A DNA stretch of 41,495 bases from Reyranella sp. (GTDB taxonomy: Bacteria; Pseudomonadota; Alphaproteobacteria; Reyranellales; Reyranellaceae). The notes below the pieces were generated by a model. The model did not search any database. It was not told the origin of the DNA and saw only the letters and a program-made list of their open reading frames with translations. Positions 25,855 through 34,890 of the stretch are shown here, in pieces. Positions within the stretch are counted from its first letter, which is position 1. Each line of letters opens with the position of its first letter. Both the position numbers and the translations under genes were made by a program. The stretch is from assembly GCF_004296935.1 (NCBI RefSeq), contig NZ_SCVH01000039.1, forward strand, positions 1-41,495. Reading direction: 5' to 3'.

Positions 25855-25875
25855 AGGCCTAGACCTTGAAAGCCT
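25846..25875. repeat. 15-bp tandem duplication
   Basis: AGACCTTGAAGGCCT followed directly by AGACCTTGAAAGCCT, one mismatch. It spans the stop codons of the broken SpoIIAA-like copy and of the minus-strand remnant that meets it. Confidence 0.75.
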
Positions 25876-26000
25876 GGCGGGCCGGCAGGCGCCAGCCCGA
25901 GATCTGCTTCGAAAGCTCGATGGATTTGTGGACCGTCTTCTTCGAGGCAACGACGTCGACGAAGCTGGCCTTGGCGAGGGCGGCGACTGTGGCGGCGGCT
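25859..26000 (-). pseudogene. Possible C-terminal remnant of an unidentified gene
   Basis: On the minus strand about 45 codons ending at 25859 have strongly G/C-biased third positions and a plausible protein sequence (ALAKASFVDVVASKKTVHKS, then SGWRLPARQAFKV). Further upstream the same frame loses this character and no credible start is found. It looks like the tail of a truncated gene. Family not recognised; it could also be a chance open stretch. Confidence 0.3.
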
Positions 26001-26109
26001 GAAGGCCAACACCACCTGCCGAAGCGCAGAACCGGACGTTGCGGCACCTGGCCTGAAGACAGGCTACTCTGGAGTCCCAATGCTTGTGCCCCTTTCGCCG
26101 GAGTCCCCA

Positions 26110-26841
26110 ATGTATGTGCTCTATCACGGGTGGAGATCGTCGGCGTCGCGCCGTGTGCGGCTCTGCCTGGCCGAAAAAGGACTCGAATTCGAGAGCAAGG
26201 TGATCGACCTGACCAAGATGGAGCATCACTCGCCCGCCTTCTTGAAGCTCAATCCCAACGGCGTCATCCCGCTCCTCATCCTCGAGGACGGGCGCTCGCT
26301 CTACGAGAGCGGCACGATCTGCGAATATCTCGACGAGACCCATCCCGAGCCGCCGCTCCGGCCGGCCGACGCCTTCGACCGTGCGGTGATGCGCAACTGG
26401 ATCCGCCATATCGACGGGCTGATCGGCAACCTCATCATCTTCAACTGGGCGCACTCGATGGCGAAGGTCGCCACGCAGTGGTCGGACACCGAGTTGGCCG
26501 AGAAGCTCAAGAACGTGCCGAGCAAGGAACGGCGCGAGGCGTGGCTGCGCACGGCTCGCAAGCCCTACACCGAGGAGGAACGTCAAGAGGCCCGCGACAA
26601 GCTCAAGGTCGGGCTGCTCGACAGGATGGAGGAGACACTCAGGCAAACCGCGTGGCTGGCGGGCGAACACTATTCGTTGGCCGATATCGGTGCCGTGCCG
26701 TTCATCAAACGCCTCGACGAGGAGATCGCACCCGACGAGATGACGCCGGCCAAGCATCCGCGCGTCGCCGCGTGGTGGGTGGCGATCCAGGCGCGACCGG
26801 CGTTCGCTGTGGCGAAGATAGGGCCATTCACGGCAGTTTGA
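26110..26841 (+). CDS. Glutathione S-transferase family protein
   Basis: 243 residues. Thioredoxin-like N-domain with LYHGWRSSASRRVRLCLAEKGLEFE, NPNGVIPLLILEDG (cis-Pro) and the glutathione-contacting YESGTICEYLDE; then an all-helical C-domain with AGEHYSLADIGAVPF, the N-capping region typical of the fold. Ser in SSASRR is the likely activating residue. ATG at 26110 chosen because the family normally begins a few residues before YHGW. The SpoIIAA-like gene 32 bp downstream on the same strand is probably in the same transcript. Confidence 0.9.
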   Translation: MYVLYHGWRSSASRRVRLCLAEKGLEFESKVIDLTKMEHHSPAFLKLNPNGVIPLLILEDGRSLYESGTICEYLDETHPEPPLRPADAFDRAVMRNWIRHIDGLIGNLIIFNWAHSMAKVATQWSDTELAEKLKNVPSKERREAWLRTARKPYTEEERQEARDKLKVGLLDRMEETLRQTAWLAGEHYSLADIGAVPFIKRLDEEIAPDEMTPAKHPRVAAWWVAIQARPAFAVAKIGPFTAV

Positions 26842-26873
26842 CCTCGATCCGCTCTCTGCCAAGGTTACCCGCC

Positions 26874-27251
26874 ATGCCATTTTATTGGGACATCGACCAG
26901 CAGCAGAGACTCGTCACCGCGGTCGCGGAGGGCGATGTCACGCGCGCCGAGGTCGAGGCCTATCTCGATGCCGTCGGCCAGGCCGGTGCCTACGCCTATC
27001 GCAAGCTGTTCGATGGCAGGCAGGCCCGCATCCGCATGACGCCCGAGGAGATGCTGGCACTGGGCGTGCGCATGCGCGCCACGCATGCCGAAGGTCACGC
27101 GATGGGTGCCCTGGCCGCGGTCCTGCCGGACGACCATACGGAGGCGGCGGGCCGTGTGCTTGGCATGCTGGCCGCGGCCGACCGGCCGATGCGTGTCTTC
27201 CGCCAGGTCGGCCCGGCGCGCAAATGGATACGAAGCCTGCCGGTCTCCTGA
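26874..27251 (+). CDS. SpoIIAA-like single-domain protein
   Basis: 125 residues: MPFYWDIDQQQRLVTAVAEGDVTRAEVEAYLDA, AYRKLFDG, PEEMLALGVRMRATH, GALAAVLPDDH, and RPMRVFRQVGPARKWI. This is the cleanest match to the shared family pattern and is closest to the broken copy at 25466. It follows the glutathione S-transferase gene by 32 bp with AAGG upstream of its ATG. Confidence 0.88.
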   Translation: MPFYWDIDQQQRLVTAVAEGDVTRAEVEAYLDAVGQAGAYAYRKLFDGRQARIRMTPEEMLALGVRMRATHAEGHAMGALAAVLPDDHTEAAGRVLGMLAAADRPMRVFRQVGPARKWIRSLPVS

Positions 27252-27285
27252 TACCGGCTAACGACTGGGGCCAACAAACGGGGGG

Positions 27286-27510
27286 CTAGCGGCCGCCCGC
27301 ACGCTCCAGGGCCTTAATGGCGAGTGCTGCCTTGCCCGACTTCTCGGCGACCTCGCGATCCTGCGCCTCGATGATGGCGCGGGCGGGGCCGTCCTTCTCG
27401 AGGCCGCCGAGGGCATCGAGCGGGACGCGGCGATTTGAGCGCTGGCTGCCGTCCTCGTAGGTGACGTTGAACAGGACGTATTCCATCCGCTTCGTGGGCT
27501 TCTGTGCCAT
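27286..27510 (-). CDS. Small uncharacterised protein
   Basis: 74 residues, MAQKPTKRMEYVLFNVTYEDGSQRSNRRV followed by a helical region (ARAIIEAQDREVAEKSGKAALAIKALERAGG). No membrane or export signal. The second Met is preferred because GGAGA lies seven bases before it, within the extra codons that an upstream ATG (27522) would add. Divergent from the lipoprotein at 27642. No family recognised. Confidence 0.7.
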   Translation of the reverse strand: MAQKPTKRMEYVLFNVTYEDGSQRSNRRVPLDALGGLEKDGPARAIIEAQDREVAEKSGKAALAIKALERAGGR

Positions 27511-27641
27511 GGGAGTCTCCATTGTGGGTTGGGGCGCTTATACGCCTTTCCCGTCGGATTGGCCGATATCAACGCAGGGGGCAGCAAATGGCCTCAAGTG
27601 GGTTATCCTTGGGTTACCGCCCAAATGCCCGAAGGCCGACC

Positions 27642-27989
27642 ATGCCGGGATACCCCACCCTGCCAATCCTCCTCCTTCTCCCCATCGCGCTGGTGCTCGG
27701 TGCCTGCAACGACAAGGCCACGCTCGACCGGTCGCAGGTCGAGACGGTCAGGGTCGAGGGACGGCTGTTCGAGGTCCGCATCGCGCCGACCGAAGTAGCG
27801 AACGAGTACCGGATGCTGGTCGTGCGGGCGACACTGGTGATCAATCCCGATCCCGAGGCCGAGCGCGCGCGGGCGTCGAACGTGGCCCGGCGGTTCATGG
27901 ACCGGACCTGCAAGGGGCAGCCCTATCGGACGTTGCAGGACAACCTCGTCGACGAGGTCAATCTGGAGACTCGCTTCAGGTGTCTCTAG
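27642..27989 (+). CDS. Small lipoprotein of unknown function
   Basis: 115 residues. Signal peptide with a lipobox at LVLGAC (Cys at about residue 20), followed by a compact mature domain of beta strands and one helix (VRVEGRLFEVRIAPTEVANEY, MLVVRATLVINPDPEAERARASNVARRFMDRTCKG). The start has GAAGG upstream. Probably membrane-anchored and periplasm-facing. It precedes the TetR-like regulator gene by 92 bp on the same strand. Confidence 0.75.
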   Translation: MPGYPTLPILLLLPIALVLGACNDKATLDRSQVETVRVEGRLFEVRIAPTEVANEYRMLVVRATLVINPDPEAERARASNVARRFMDRTCKGQPYRTLQDNLVDEVNLETRFRCL

Positions 27990-28010
27990 CGCCGCCCTGC
28001 GCTGCCGGGA

Positions 28011-28043
28011 TGCTGGCACGCCGCGGCAAAGGCCGTCACAGTG
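28011..28043 (+). promoter_or_regulatory. Conserved upstream block, regulator 1
   Basis: TGCTGGCAC plus a second half, CCGTCACAGT, about 25 of 32 positions matching the block at 31404. It ends about 40 bp before the ATG of the first TetR-like gene and probably holds its promoter or operator. Confidence 0.5.
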
Positions 28044-28081
28044 CGCGGGTTGTTTGTCCCGACCCGGAGCCCTTTTCAGAG

Positions 28082-28717
28082 ATGATCGACGATGCTGGCG
28101 TGACCGGATCCTCTCCCAAGAACCGCCGGATCGACGGCCGGCGCCTGCGCAGCGAGCGGACCAAGCAGCTGATCATCGAGGCCTATCTCGACCTCCTGCG
28201 CGAAAGCCCGCAGGTGCCGACGGCGGCGCAGATCGCCAAGCGGGCCGGCTGCTCGGTGCGGTCGGTGTTCGAGCGCTTCGCTGACATGCTGACCTTGAGC
28301 TTTGCCGCCGCCGACTATGCCTTTGCACAGGGTATGGCCCAAGCCGTGATCCGGCATGCCGATGCCGACCGGCAGACCCGGCTCAGGTCGCATGTCGAGA
28401 CGCGCGCCGGGGTCTGCGAGCGATGGTTGCCGCTGTGGCGCGCGCTGCTGCACAACCAGAACGAATCGGAGCTGTTGAAAATGCGGATCGAGCAGATGCG
28501 CGATGCCGTCGCTGCGCGCCTGAAGCTGATGTACCGGCCGGAGCTCTCGACCTTGCCGGAAGCGGAACGCAAGCAACTCGTGATCGCCCTCGAGGCGCTG
28601 ATCGATTTCGAAAGCTGGGGGCGGATGCGCGAGCGTCACCACCTGTCGGTCGAGGCTGCGCGCGAGGTCTGGATCAATGCCATAGACCGCATGCTGCCGC
28701 CGACGCCGCCATCCTAG
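28082..28717 (+). CDS. TetR-like transcriptional regulator
   Basis: 211 residues. N-terminal helix-turn-helix: [44 protein letters not shown], the usual TetR pattern. The helical ligand domain contains CERWLPLWRALL, KLMYRPELSTLP and INAIDRMLPPTP. It is about half identical to the regulator at 31537, and the two genes bracket groESL. It converges with the 159-residue gene and overlaps it by four bases. Ligand and targets unknown. It could be autoregulatory through the conserved block upstream (inference). Confidence 0.88.
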   Translation: MIDDAGVTGSSPKNRRIDGRRLRSERTKQLIIEAYLDLLRESPQVPTAAQIAKRAGCSVRSVFERFADMLTLSFAAADYAFAQGMAQAVIRHADADRQTRLRSHVETRAGVCERWLPLWRALLHNQNESELLKMRIEQMRDAVAARLKLMYRPELSTLPEAERKQLVIALEALIDFESWGRMRERHHLSVEAAREVWINAIDRMLPPTPPS

Positions 28718-29193
28718 CGCTGCGTTGAATCACCAGCTCCCGGAGAAGGTTCTAGGTTGTTGTCGGGCTGCAGGTACAGAGTCAGGGCAAGGACCGCGAT
28801 GAAAACCGCGCCCCACACCAGCCATCGCTCATGGCCTGGCTTCATCCTCTCTCCATCGACAAGTCCCGCCTCGCGGGATCCAGCAACAAGGGACGGCACG
28901 GCCGGGGTGCTTCGCCCCGGCAGCCAATCGACAAGACGGGTCGCAATGGCGCCTGACTCCGAGGCCTTCCAATCACCTTCCGACAGCGTCTCTATCACGG
29001 CAGCCAGCGCCCGGGCCGCGGCCTCCCGGGGAAGGTCCGACAAGCGGGCGGCCTCCTGCCACGGGTCGAGGCCGAGGCGCGTCAAAGCCGTGAGGACCGT
29101 GAGCTGCACGCCGACCGCCTCTTCGCCGACCGAGGCGAAGAGGAAGGCGTTGTACTCCGAGTGGCCGAGGGTGAATTCCGGACGCAGCGTCAT
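28714..29193 (-). CDS. Uncharacterised 159-residue protein with C-terminal membrane anchor
   Basis: A soluble helical N-terminal region (SEYNAFLFASVGEEAVGVQLTVLTALTRLGLDPWQEAARLSDLPREAAARALAAVIETL) is followed by a linker and a single membrane span near the C-terminus (WLVWGAVFIAVLALTLYL). This suggests a tail-anchored or stalked inner-membrane protein. The ATG at 29193 has AAGG upstream. It lies 44 bp after groEL on the same strand and may be read from the same transcript. No family recognised with confidence. Confidence 0.7.
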   Translation of the reverse strand: MTLRPEFTLGHSEYNAFLFASVGEEAVGVQLTVLTALTRLGLDPWQEAARLSDLPREAAARALAAVIETLSEGDWKASESGAIATRLVDWLPGRSTPAVPSLVAGSREAGLVDGERMKPGHERWLVWGAVFIAVLALTLYLQPDNNLEPSPGAGDSTQR

Positions 29194-29237
29194 TGGCCTT
29201 CACCCTCCCCCGCGGTTCCGTGCCGGCAAGCAGCCGG

Positions 29238-30941
<1,704 letters not shown>

Positions 30942-31259
30942 TCAGGCGGCTTTCTTCTTGGCGACGGCCGTGTCTTCAATGACGCCCATGATGTCTGACT
31001 CCGGCATGATGAGAAGATCCTCGCCGTCGAGTTTGATCTCGGTGCCCGACCACTTGCCGAACAGGATGCGGTCGCCCTTGCGGACATCGAGCGGCACCAG
31101 AGCGCCGGTCTCGTTGCGGGCGCCGGGGCCGACGGCGACGATCTCGCCTTCCATCGGCTTTTCCTTGGCGGTGTCGGGAATGAAGATCCCGCCCTTGGTC
31201 TTGCCTGCTTCCTCGACCCGGCGAATCACCACGCGATCGTGCAACGGCCTGAATTTCAT
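30942..31259 (-). CDS. groES: Co-chaperonin GroES
   Basis: 105 residues, slightly longer than the common 95-97 owing to a C-terminal extension ending AVAKKKAA. It contains [12 protein letters not shown], the mobile loop [16 protein letters not shown] and [24 protein letters not shown]. Caps the GroEL ring. ATG at 31259 fixed by the conserved MKFRPLHD start. The 277-bp gap to the divergent regulator gene at 31537 must hold the groESL promoter; I see no TTAGCACTC-type CIRCE repeat there. Confidence 0.97.
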   Translation of the reverse strand: MKFRPLHDRVVIRRVEEAGKTKGGIFIPDTAKEKPMEGEIVAVGPGARNETGALVPLDVRKGDRILFGKWSGTEIKLDGEDLLIMPESDIMGVIEDTAVAKKKAA

Positions 31260-31403
31260 GGCGTTTCTCTCTGATTGTCGGGTTTTGGAAGCGAACGCTG
31301 AGCGCGCGCGAGGCAATAGGTAAGCTGGAAGTGGTGATCTTCGCTCCGCGAACAAGCACCCTCCACCCAAAATCGCCCTCTTCCGGGTTCCCAGGCTCCG
31401 GGT

Positions 31404-31436
31404 TGCTGGCACATCGATGCAAAAGCCGTCACAGTA
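31404..31436 (+). promoter_or_regulatory. Conserved upstream block, regulator 2
   Basis: TGCTGGCAC ... CCGTCACAGT, matching the block at 28011. It is about 100 bp before the chosen start of the second regulator and within the shared gap with groES, so it could affect either gene. Confidence 0.5.
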
Positions 31437-31536
31437 CCCAGCCTGTGCCGCGTACTCTCCGATGTTCGGTGCGAGCGTCCGGAGAAGCGTAAGCAGCCCT
31501 ACAAACTCGAGGTCCCGGTCCGGAGCGCTTCCAGAG

Positions 31537-32175
31537 ATGGTTCAAGATCTTGTCATTGCCAGGCCGCTGGGCCCGCGGCGCCAGTTCGATGGCCGCCGCC
31601 TGCGCAGCGAGCGGACCCGGCAGCTGATCATCGAGGCGTATCTGGAGCTGCTGACCCGGAACGTGCGGGCGCCGACGGCGTCGCAGATCGCCGAGCAGGC
31701 AGGATATTCGGTACGATCGATATTCGAGCGCTTTTCCGATCTGCGCGCGCTCGGCCTCGCGGCGACGGACCACGCGATTGCCGCCGGCCAGGCGGAAGCG
31801 GCGGCGCGCGATGTCGACGGCGACCGGCCGACCCGGATCAGGGCGCATGTGATGATCCGGGCGACGGCTTGTCAGAAGTGGCTGCCGCTGTGGCGGGCCA
31901 TGATCGACAGCCAGGACCAACTGGCCGAGTTCGAGAGCCGCGTCGGTCTGGTCCGCCGGGCCAACCTCGCGCGGCTGAAACTGATGTATGGGCCGGAGCT
32001 TTCGACCCTGCCGGGCCCGGAACGCAGGCAATTGCTGTTCGCCCTTGGCACACTCACCAGCTTCGAGAGCTGGAACCAGTTGCGCGTCGACTACGGTCTC
32101 ACGATGGAGGCGGCCCAGGACGTCTGGTGCACTGCAATCGACCGGATGCTGCCGGCCACGCCGCGGGCGGACTAG
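31537..32175 (+). CDS. TetR-like transcriptional regulator, paralogue of 28082
   Basis: 212 residues, helix-turn-helix [44 protein letters not shown], then [37 protein letters not shown] and [12 protein letters not shown]. About half the residues match the regulator at 28082, including near-identical DNA-recognition helices (AGCSVRSVFERF versus [12 protein letters not shown]), so they may share operators. It is divergent from groES. The ATG at 31537 is favoured because it starts just before the shared [10 protein letters not shown]; upstream codons remain open to 31417. Confidence 0.87.
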   Translation: MVQDLVIARPLGPRRQFDGRRLRSERTRQLIIEAYLELLTRNVRAPTASQIAEQAGYSVRSIFERFSDLRALGLAATDHAIAAGQAEAAARDVDGDRPTRIRAHVMIRATACQKWLPLWRAMIDSQDQLAEFESRVGLVRRANLARLKLMYGPELSTLPGPERRQLLFALGTLTSFESWNQLRVDYGLTMEAAQDVWCTAIDRMLPATPRAD

Positions 32176-32187
32176 TTGCCGGCAGCG

Positions 32188-32754
32188 ATGAGAGCACTGT
32201 TCCTCACTCTTCTCCTGGTCAGCGCGGGTGGCGTCGCCGATGCCCAGCAGCGCCGTCCGCCGGAATCCGACAAGAGCACCGACAGGCCGCCTGACTGCGC
32301 CGTCGCCATGGGCGCGCTGCCCAAGGAGTGGGCCGGCGAGGCCTATGCGATCGACGGCGCCACCTTGGCCGGCACGGGGCTGAAGCCGCCGCTCAGGCTA
32401 TGGGGCGTCCAGGCGGGCGAGTTGCGCGACCGGCAGAGTGGCCAGGAGACGTCTGCCGGCATGCGGGCGCGGGCCGCGCTCGAGGACATGCTCGACAAGG
32501 GTGGGCACAAGGTGAAGTGCCGTGTGACCAGATGGGACCGCGAGTGCCGCGTCGTGGCGCAGTGCCTGGTCGAGGCCACGCCGGCGCCGATCGATCTCGG
32601 CGGCTACCTGATCGCAAGCGGCCTCGCCTACGGTTTCCATCTCGGGGAAGCGCTGCCGTGGGAGCCACGTGCCGGCCAGCGCTATGCCGGGGCCGAGGCC
32701 GAGGCGCGCAAGGCCGGTCGGGGCCTGTGGCCGGCGTGGCTGGGCGAGAAGTAG
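32188..32754 (+). CDS. Secreted thermonuclease-like protein with altered metal ligands
   Basis: 188 residues. Signal peptide MRALFLTLLLVSAGGVADA. The staphylococcal-nuclease fold is recognisable: AIDGATLAG, LRLWGVQAGE, RAALEDML, RWDRECRVVAQCLV, GGYLIASGLAYGF and WPAWLGE at the end. In active members these read DGDT, R..GIDAPE and DRYGR. Here the two metal-binding Asp positions are Ala and Gln, while the catalytic Arg and Glu positions (LRL, AGE, RECR) are kept. It may therefore bind rather than cut nucleic acid, or use another metal site. It starts 12 bp after the regulator stop. A TTG at 32176 is an alternative start. Confidence 0.8.
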   Translation: MRALFLTLLLVSAGGVADAQQRRPPESDKSTDRPPDCAVAMGALPKEWAGEAYAIDGATLAGTGLKPPLRLWGVQAGELRDRQSGQETSAGMRARAALEDMLDKGGHKVKCRVTRWDRECRVVAQCLVEATPAPIDLGGYLIASGLAYGFHLGEALPWEPRAGQRYAGAEAEARKAGRGLWPAWLGEK

Positions 32755-32759
32755 GATCG

Positions 32760-33041
32760 TCAGAAGGGCGAGCGCCGCTTGTGCCGCGCCCGGCCGCGCG
32801 TGTCGACCAGCGGTGAGGCAGGCGGCGCGACATCGGGCGCCGAACAATCCGCATCGGTCTCCATGCGGGCGCGCCGGTGTCCCAATGCAGTGAGCGCGAT
32901 GCCCTTCGGCCCCTCCTCGATCAGGCCGAGAAATTCGAAACGCATCCGCTGCACAGACGGGATGTCGACCCTCCGTCCCTCGGCCAAGCGACGCAGCACC
33001 TGAAGTTCGAGACGACTCAATGCCGGCGGAGTTCCAGCCAC
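32760..33041 (-). CDS. Small winged-helix-like protein
   Basis: 93 residues from a GTG; the frame is closed upstream by a stop seven codons or fewer away. The N-terminal 60 residues (SRLELQVLRRLAEGRRVDIPSVQRMRFEFLGLIEEGPKGIALTALGHRRA) have the helix-helix-turn-wing look of small winged-helix DNA-binding domains (inference). The C-terminus is Pro-rich and basic (GRARHKRRSPF). A 12-codon reading frame with a perfect ribosome site ends six bases upstream, which may couple translation. Confidence 0.65.
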   Translation of the reverse strand: MAGTPPALSRLELQVLRRLAEGRRVDIPSVQRMRFEFLGLIEEGPKGIALTALGHRRARMETDADCSAPDVAPPASPLVDTRGRARHKRRSPF

Positions 33042-33047
33042 GACTTC

Positions 33048-33086
33048 TCAGCGCCAGAACAAGGTGAGCAGGATGGAGCGGTCCAT
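33048..33086 (-). CDS. 12-residue leader peptide candidate
   Basis: MDRSILLTLFWR then TGA, preceded by AGGAGACTTCC before the ATG. It ends six bases before the GTG of the downstream small gene, whose own ribosome site is poor. Either a translated leader that couples initiation, or the original start of a gene now shifted. Confidence 0.35.
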   Translation of the reverse strand: MDRSILLTLFWR

Positions 33087-33224
33087 GGAAGTCTCCTGGA
33101 AGCGCAGGCCCGGGAATTGGGCGTCGGCACATGTGTCTTGTCGACGGGAGGCAACGTGGGACCGCGCCCCTGGTTGCAATCCAATCTTCGGCTGAGCGGG
33201 CGGCCTAGCTGGCCCGGCGCGCGA

Positions 33225-34130
33225 TCACGGGCCGGCCGCCGCCAGGTCGATGGCGCGGCGGTACATCGTCATGGACGCTTCCGGCGTGTTGTAGCCCGCG
33301 TGTGCGGTAAGCGTCACATTGTCGAGCTTCAGCAGCGGCTCGTCGGGCGGCGTAGGCTCCTTGGCGAAGACGTCGGTCGCGTAGTGCCCGACATGGCCGG
33401 CGCGCAGGAGATCCAACAGTGCCGGCTCGTCGACGACGCCGGCCCGCGCGGTATTGACGACGATGACGCCGGGCTTGGTCTGCTTGAGCCGCGCGCGGTC
33501 GAGGAAGCCGCGCGTTGCGTCGTTCAGGGCGAGATGCAGGCTGACGATGTCCGAGCGCGCCAGCAGTTCGTCGATCGGCACCATCGGCACGGCGGCGCCG
33601 GCAACGGCCGAGCGGTTGTAGGCGATCACCTTCAGGCCGACACCCTGGGCGATGCGCGCCATCTCGCGACCAATGCCGCCCAGGCCGACGATGCCCAGCG
33701 TCTTTCCCTTGAGTTCCATGCCCTGCATCGGACGCCAGCCGCCCGACCTGACGTTGGCGTGCATGGTGGCGATATGGCGCGCGGCAGCGAAAACCAGCCC
33801 CATGGCGTGCTCGGCGACCGTGGTGTCGCCGTAACCGCCAATGGTTGAGACTTTGATGCCGAGGCGTTTGGCGGCCGCGAGATCGACGAAGCTTGCCGCC
33901 CCGGTGCCGAGGAAAACGATGTGCTTCAGACCGGCACAGCGCGCCAGGGTGGCTTCGCTGAAGTAGGTGGCGTCGTTGATCACCGTATCGTAGCCCGCGA
34001 CCTTGCCCGGGACATCGTCTTCACCGACGGGTCCCATATTGACGATGATGGGAGTGTCGCCGGGGCCGTGAACCTGCTTCCAGACGCGATCGATATCCGG
34101 AGTAGAGTCGATGAAGAGCGTTCCGGACAT
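33225..34130 (-). CDS. D-2-hydroxyacid dehydrogenase family protein
   Basis: 301 residues. NAD-binding Rossmann motif GLGGIG (about 152-157) after the KTLGIVGLGG strand. The catalytic Arg is in VNTARAGVVDE, Glu in FAKEPTPPDEP and His in LTAHAGYNTPEA, matching the Arg-Glu-His set of the family. Reduces 2-keto acids or oxidises D-2-hydroxy acids with NAD(P). The second in-frame Met (34130) is preferred, with AGAGG nine bases upstream; an ATG at 34139 sits directly on that site. Substrate unknown. Confidence 0.92.
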   Translation of the reverse strand: MSGTLFIDSTPDIDRVWKQVHGPGDTPIIVNMGPVGEDDVPGKVAGYDTVINDATYFSEATLARCAGLKHIVFLGTGAASFVDLAAAKRLGIKVSTIGGYGDTTVAEHAMGLVFAAARHIATMHANVRSGGWRPMQGMELKGKTLGIVGLGGIGREMARIAQGVGLKVIAYNRSAVAGAAVPMVPIDELLARSDIVSLHLALNDATRGFLDRARLKQTKPGVIVVNTARAGVVDEPALLDLLRAGHVGHYATDVFAKEPTPPDEPLLKLDNVTLTAHAGYNTPEASMTMYRRAIDLAAAGP

Positions 34131-34183
34131 CGCCACCATCCTCTCAGCCGAACCACGAACCCAGCATAGCAGATAAGAAGCCT

Positions 34184-34651
34184 TTAGCGGGTAGCTCGCC
34201 TCTTTCGTGCCGTCTTGCCGCGCAGTCTTTTCCGGGCGGCGGTCGGCGGCACGGAAACATCGCGCTGGAGGTTGTCGTGCTTGTCGTCCATGCGGCGGTA
34301 GTCGATCGTGAGCTCCTCGCCAGCCGGGATGTCGCGGACGGCATGGTAGGTCACGTCGCCGTCGTCAGAGCCCAGGTTGGGGTCGGCGGCGTGGTTCATG
34401 TACCAGCCGGTCGAGATGCGCAGAAAGTCGAGCGGCACCCAATATCCCCCGGTGCTGCGAATGCCGAACTTCTTGTAGAGGGCGGCGTGGCGCGAGCCGT
34501 TGACCTGCCGGGTCGAGACCCAGCGACTGTCCTTGCCATCCCAGATCCGGACAATCTCCCCCTTTTTGACATCCTGGTCGGCAAAACAGCCGATGCCATG
34601 AACGCCCGACGAGCCGAGATAGACGAACGCCTTGCTGGTCTTTCGTTTCAT
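34184..34651 (-). CDS. SET-domain protein (predicted lysine methyltransferase)
   Basis: 155 residues consisting almost wholly of a SET domain: GSSGVHGIGCFADQDVKKGEIV (N-terminal part), YMNHAADPNLGSD (the NHxxxPN pseudoknot motif that binds S-adenosylmethionine) and IPAGEELTIDYR (C-terminal Tyr-containing motif). A very basic tail follows (AARKRLRGKTARKRRATR), which may bind nucleic acid. No post-SET cysteines. Bacterial SET proteins are scattered and their targets mostly unknown. It lies 53 bp upstream of the dehydrogenase on the same strand and divergent from the binding-protein gene. Confidence 0.9.
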   Translation of the reverse strand: MKRKTSKAFVYLGSSGVHGIGCFADQDVKKGEIVRIWDGKDSRWVSTRQVNGSRHAALYKKFGIRSTGGYWVPLDFLRISTGWYMNHAADPNLGSDDGDVTYHAVRDIPAGEELTIDYRRMDDKHDNLQRDVSVPPTAARKRLRGKTARKRRATR

Positions 34652-34890
34652 GAAAACTTCTTACTCGTGATCACCAATGCCATGCGGCCCGCGTGCTTAG
34701 CCTGCTCTCTGCTGCACGGCAATCGTGCCGACGCCACGGCCCCAAGATGGCTGGTCCCACCGGCGGAACGACGCTAGGCTTCCATGCTTTTGCGAGAAGG
34801 AGACGCCGAAACCGAGCACGAAGGCCTGGGCTGCACGTCGCAATCCGCAGCAATAGCGGACAGCGCGCCGCCCATCACTGGGAGGACACC

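Noticed and set aside
28011-28030. Sigma-54 promoter (TGGCAC ... GCA)
   Set aside because: The TGGCAC box is present in both regulator leaders, but the -12 element is off by a base in spacing and lacks TTGC.
31260-31536. Possible CIRCE element upstream of groES
   Set aside because: No TTAGCACTC or GAGTGCTAA halves found in the gap.
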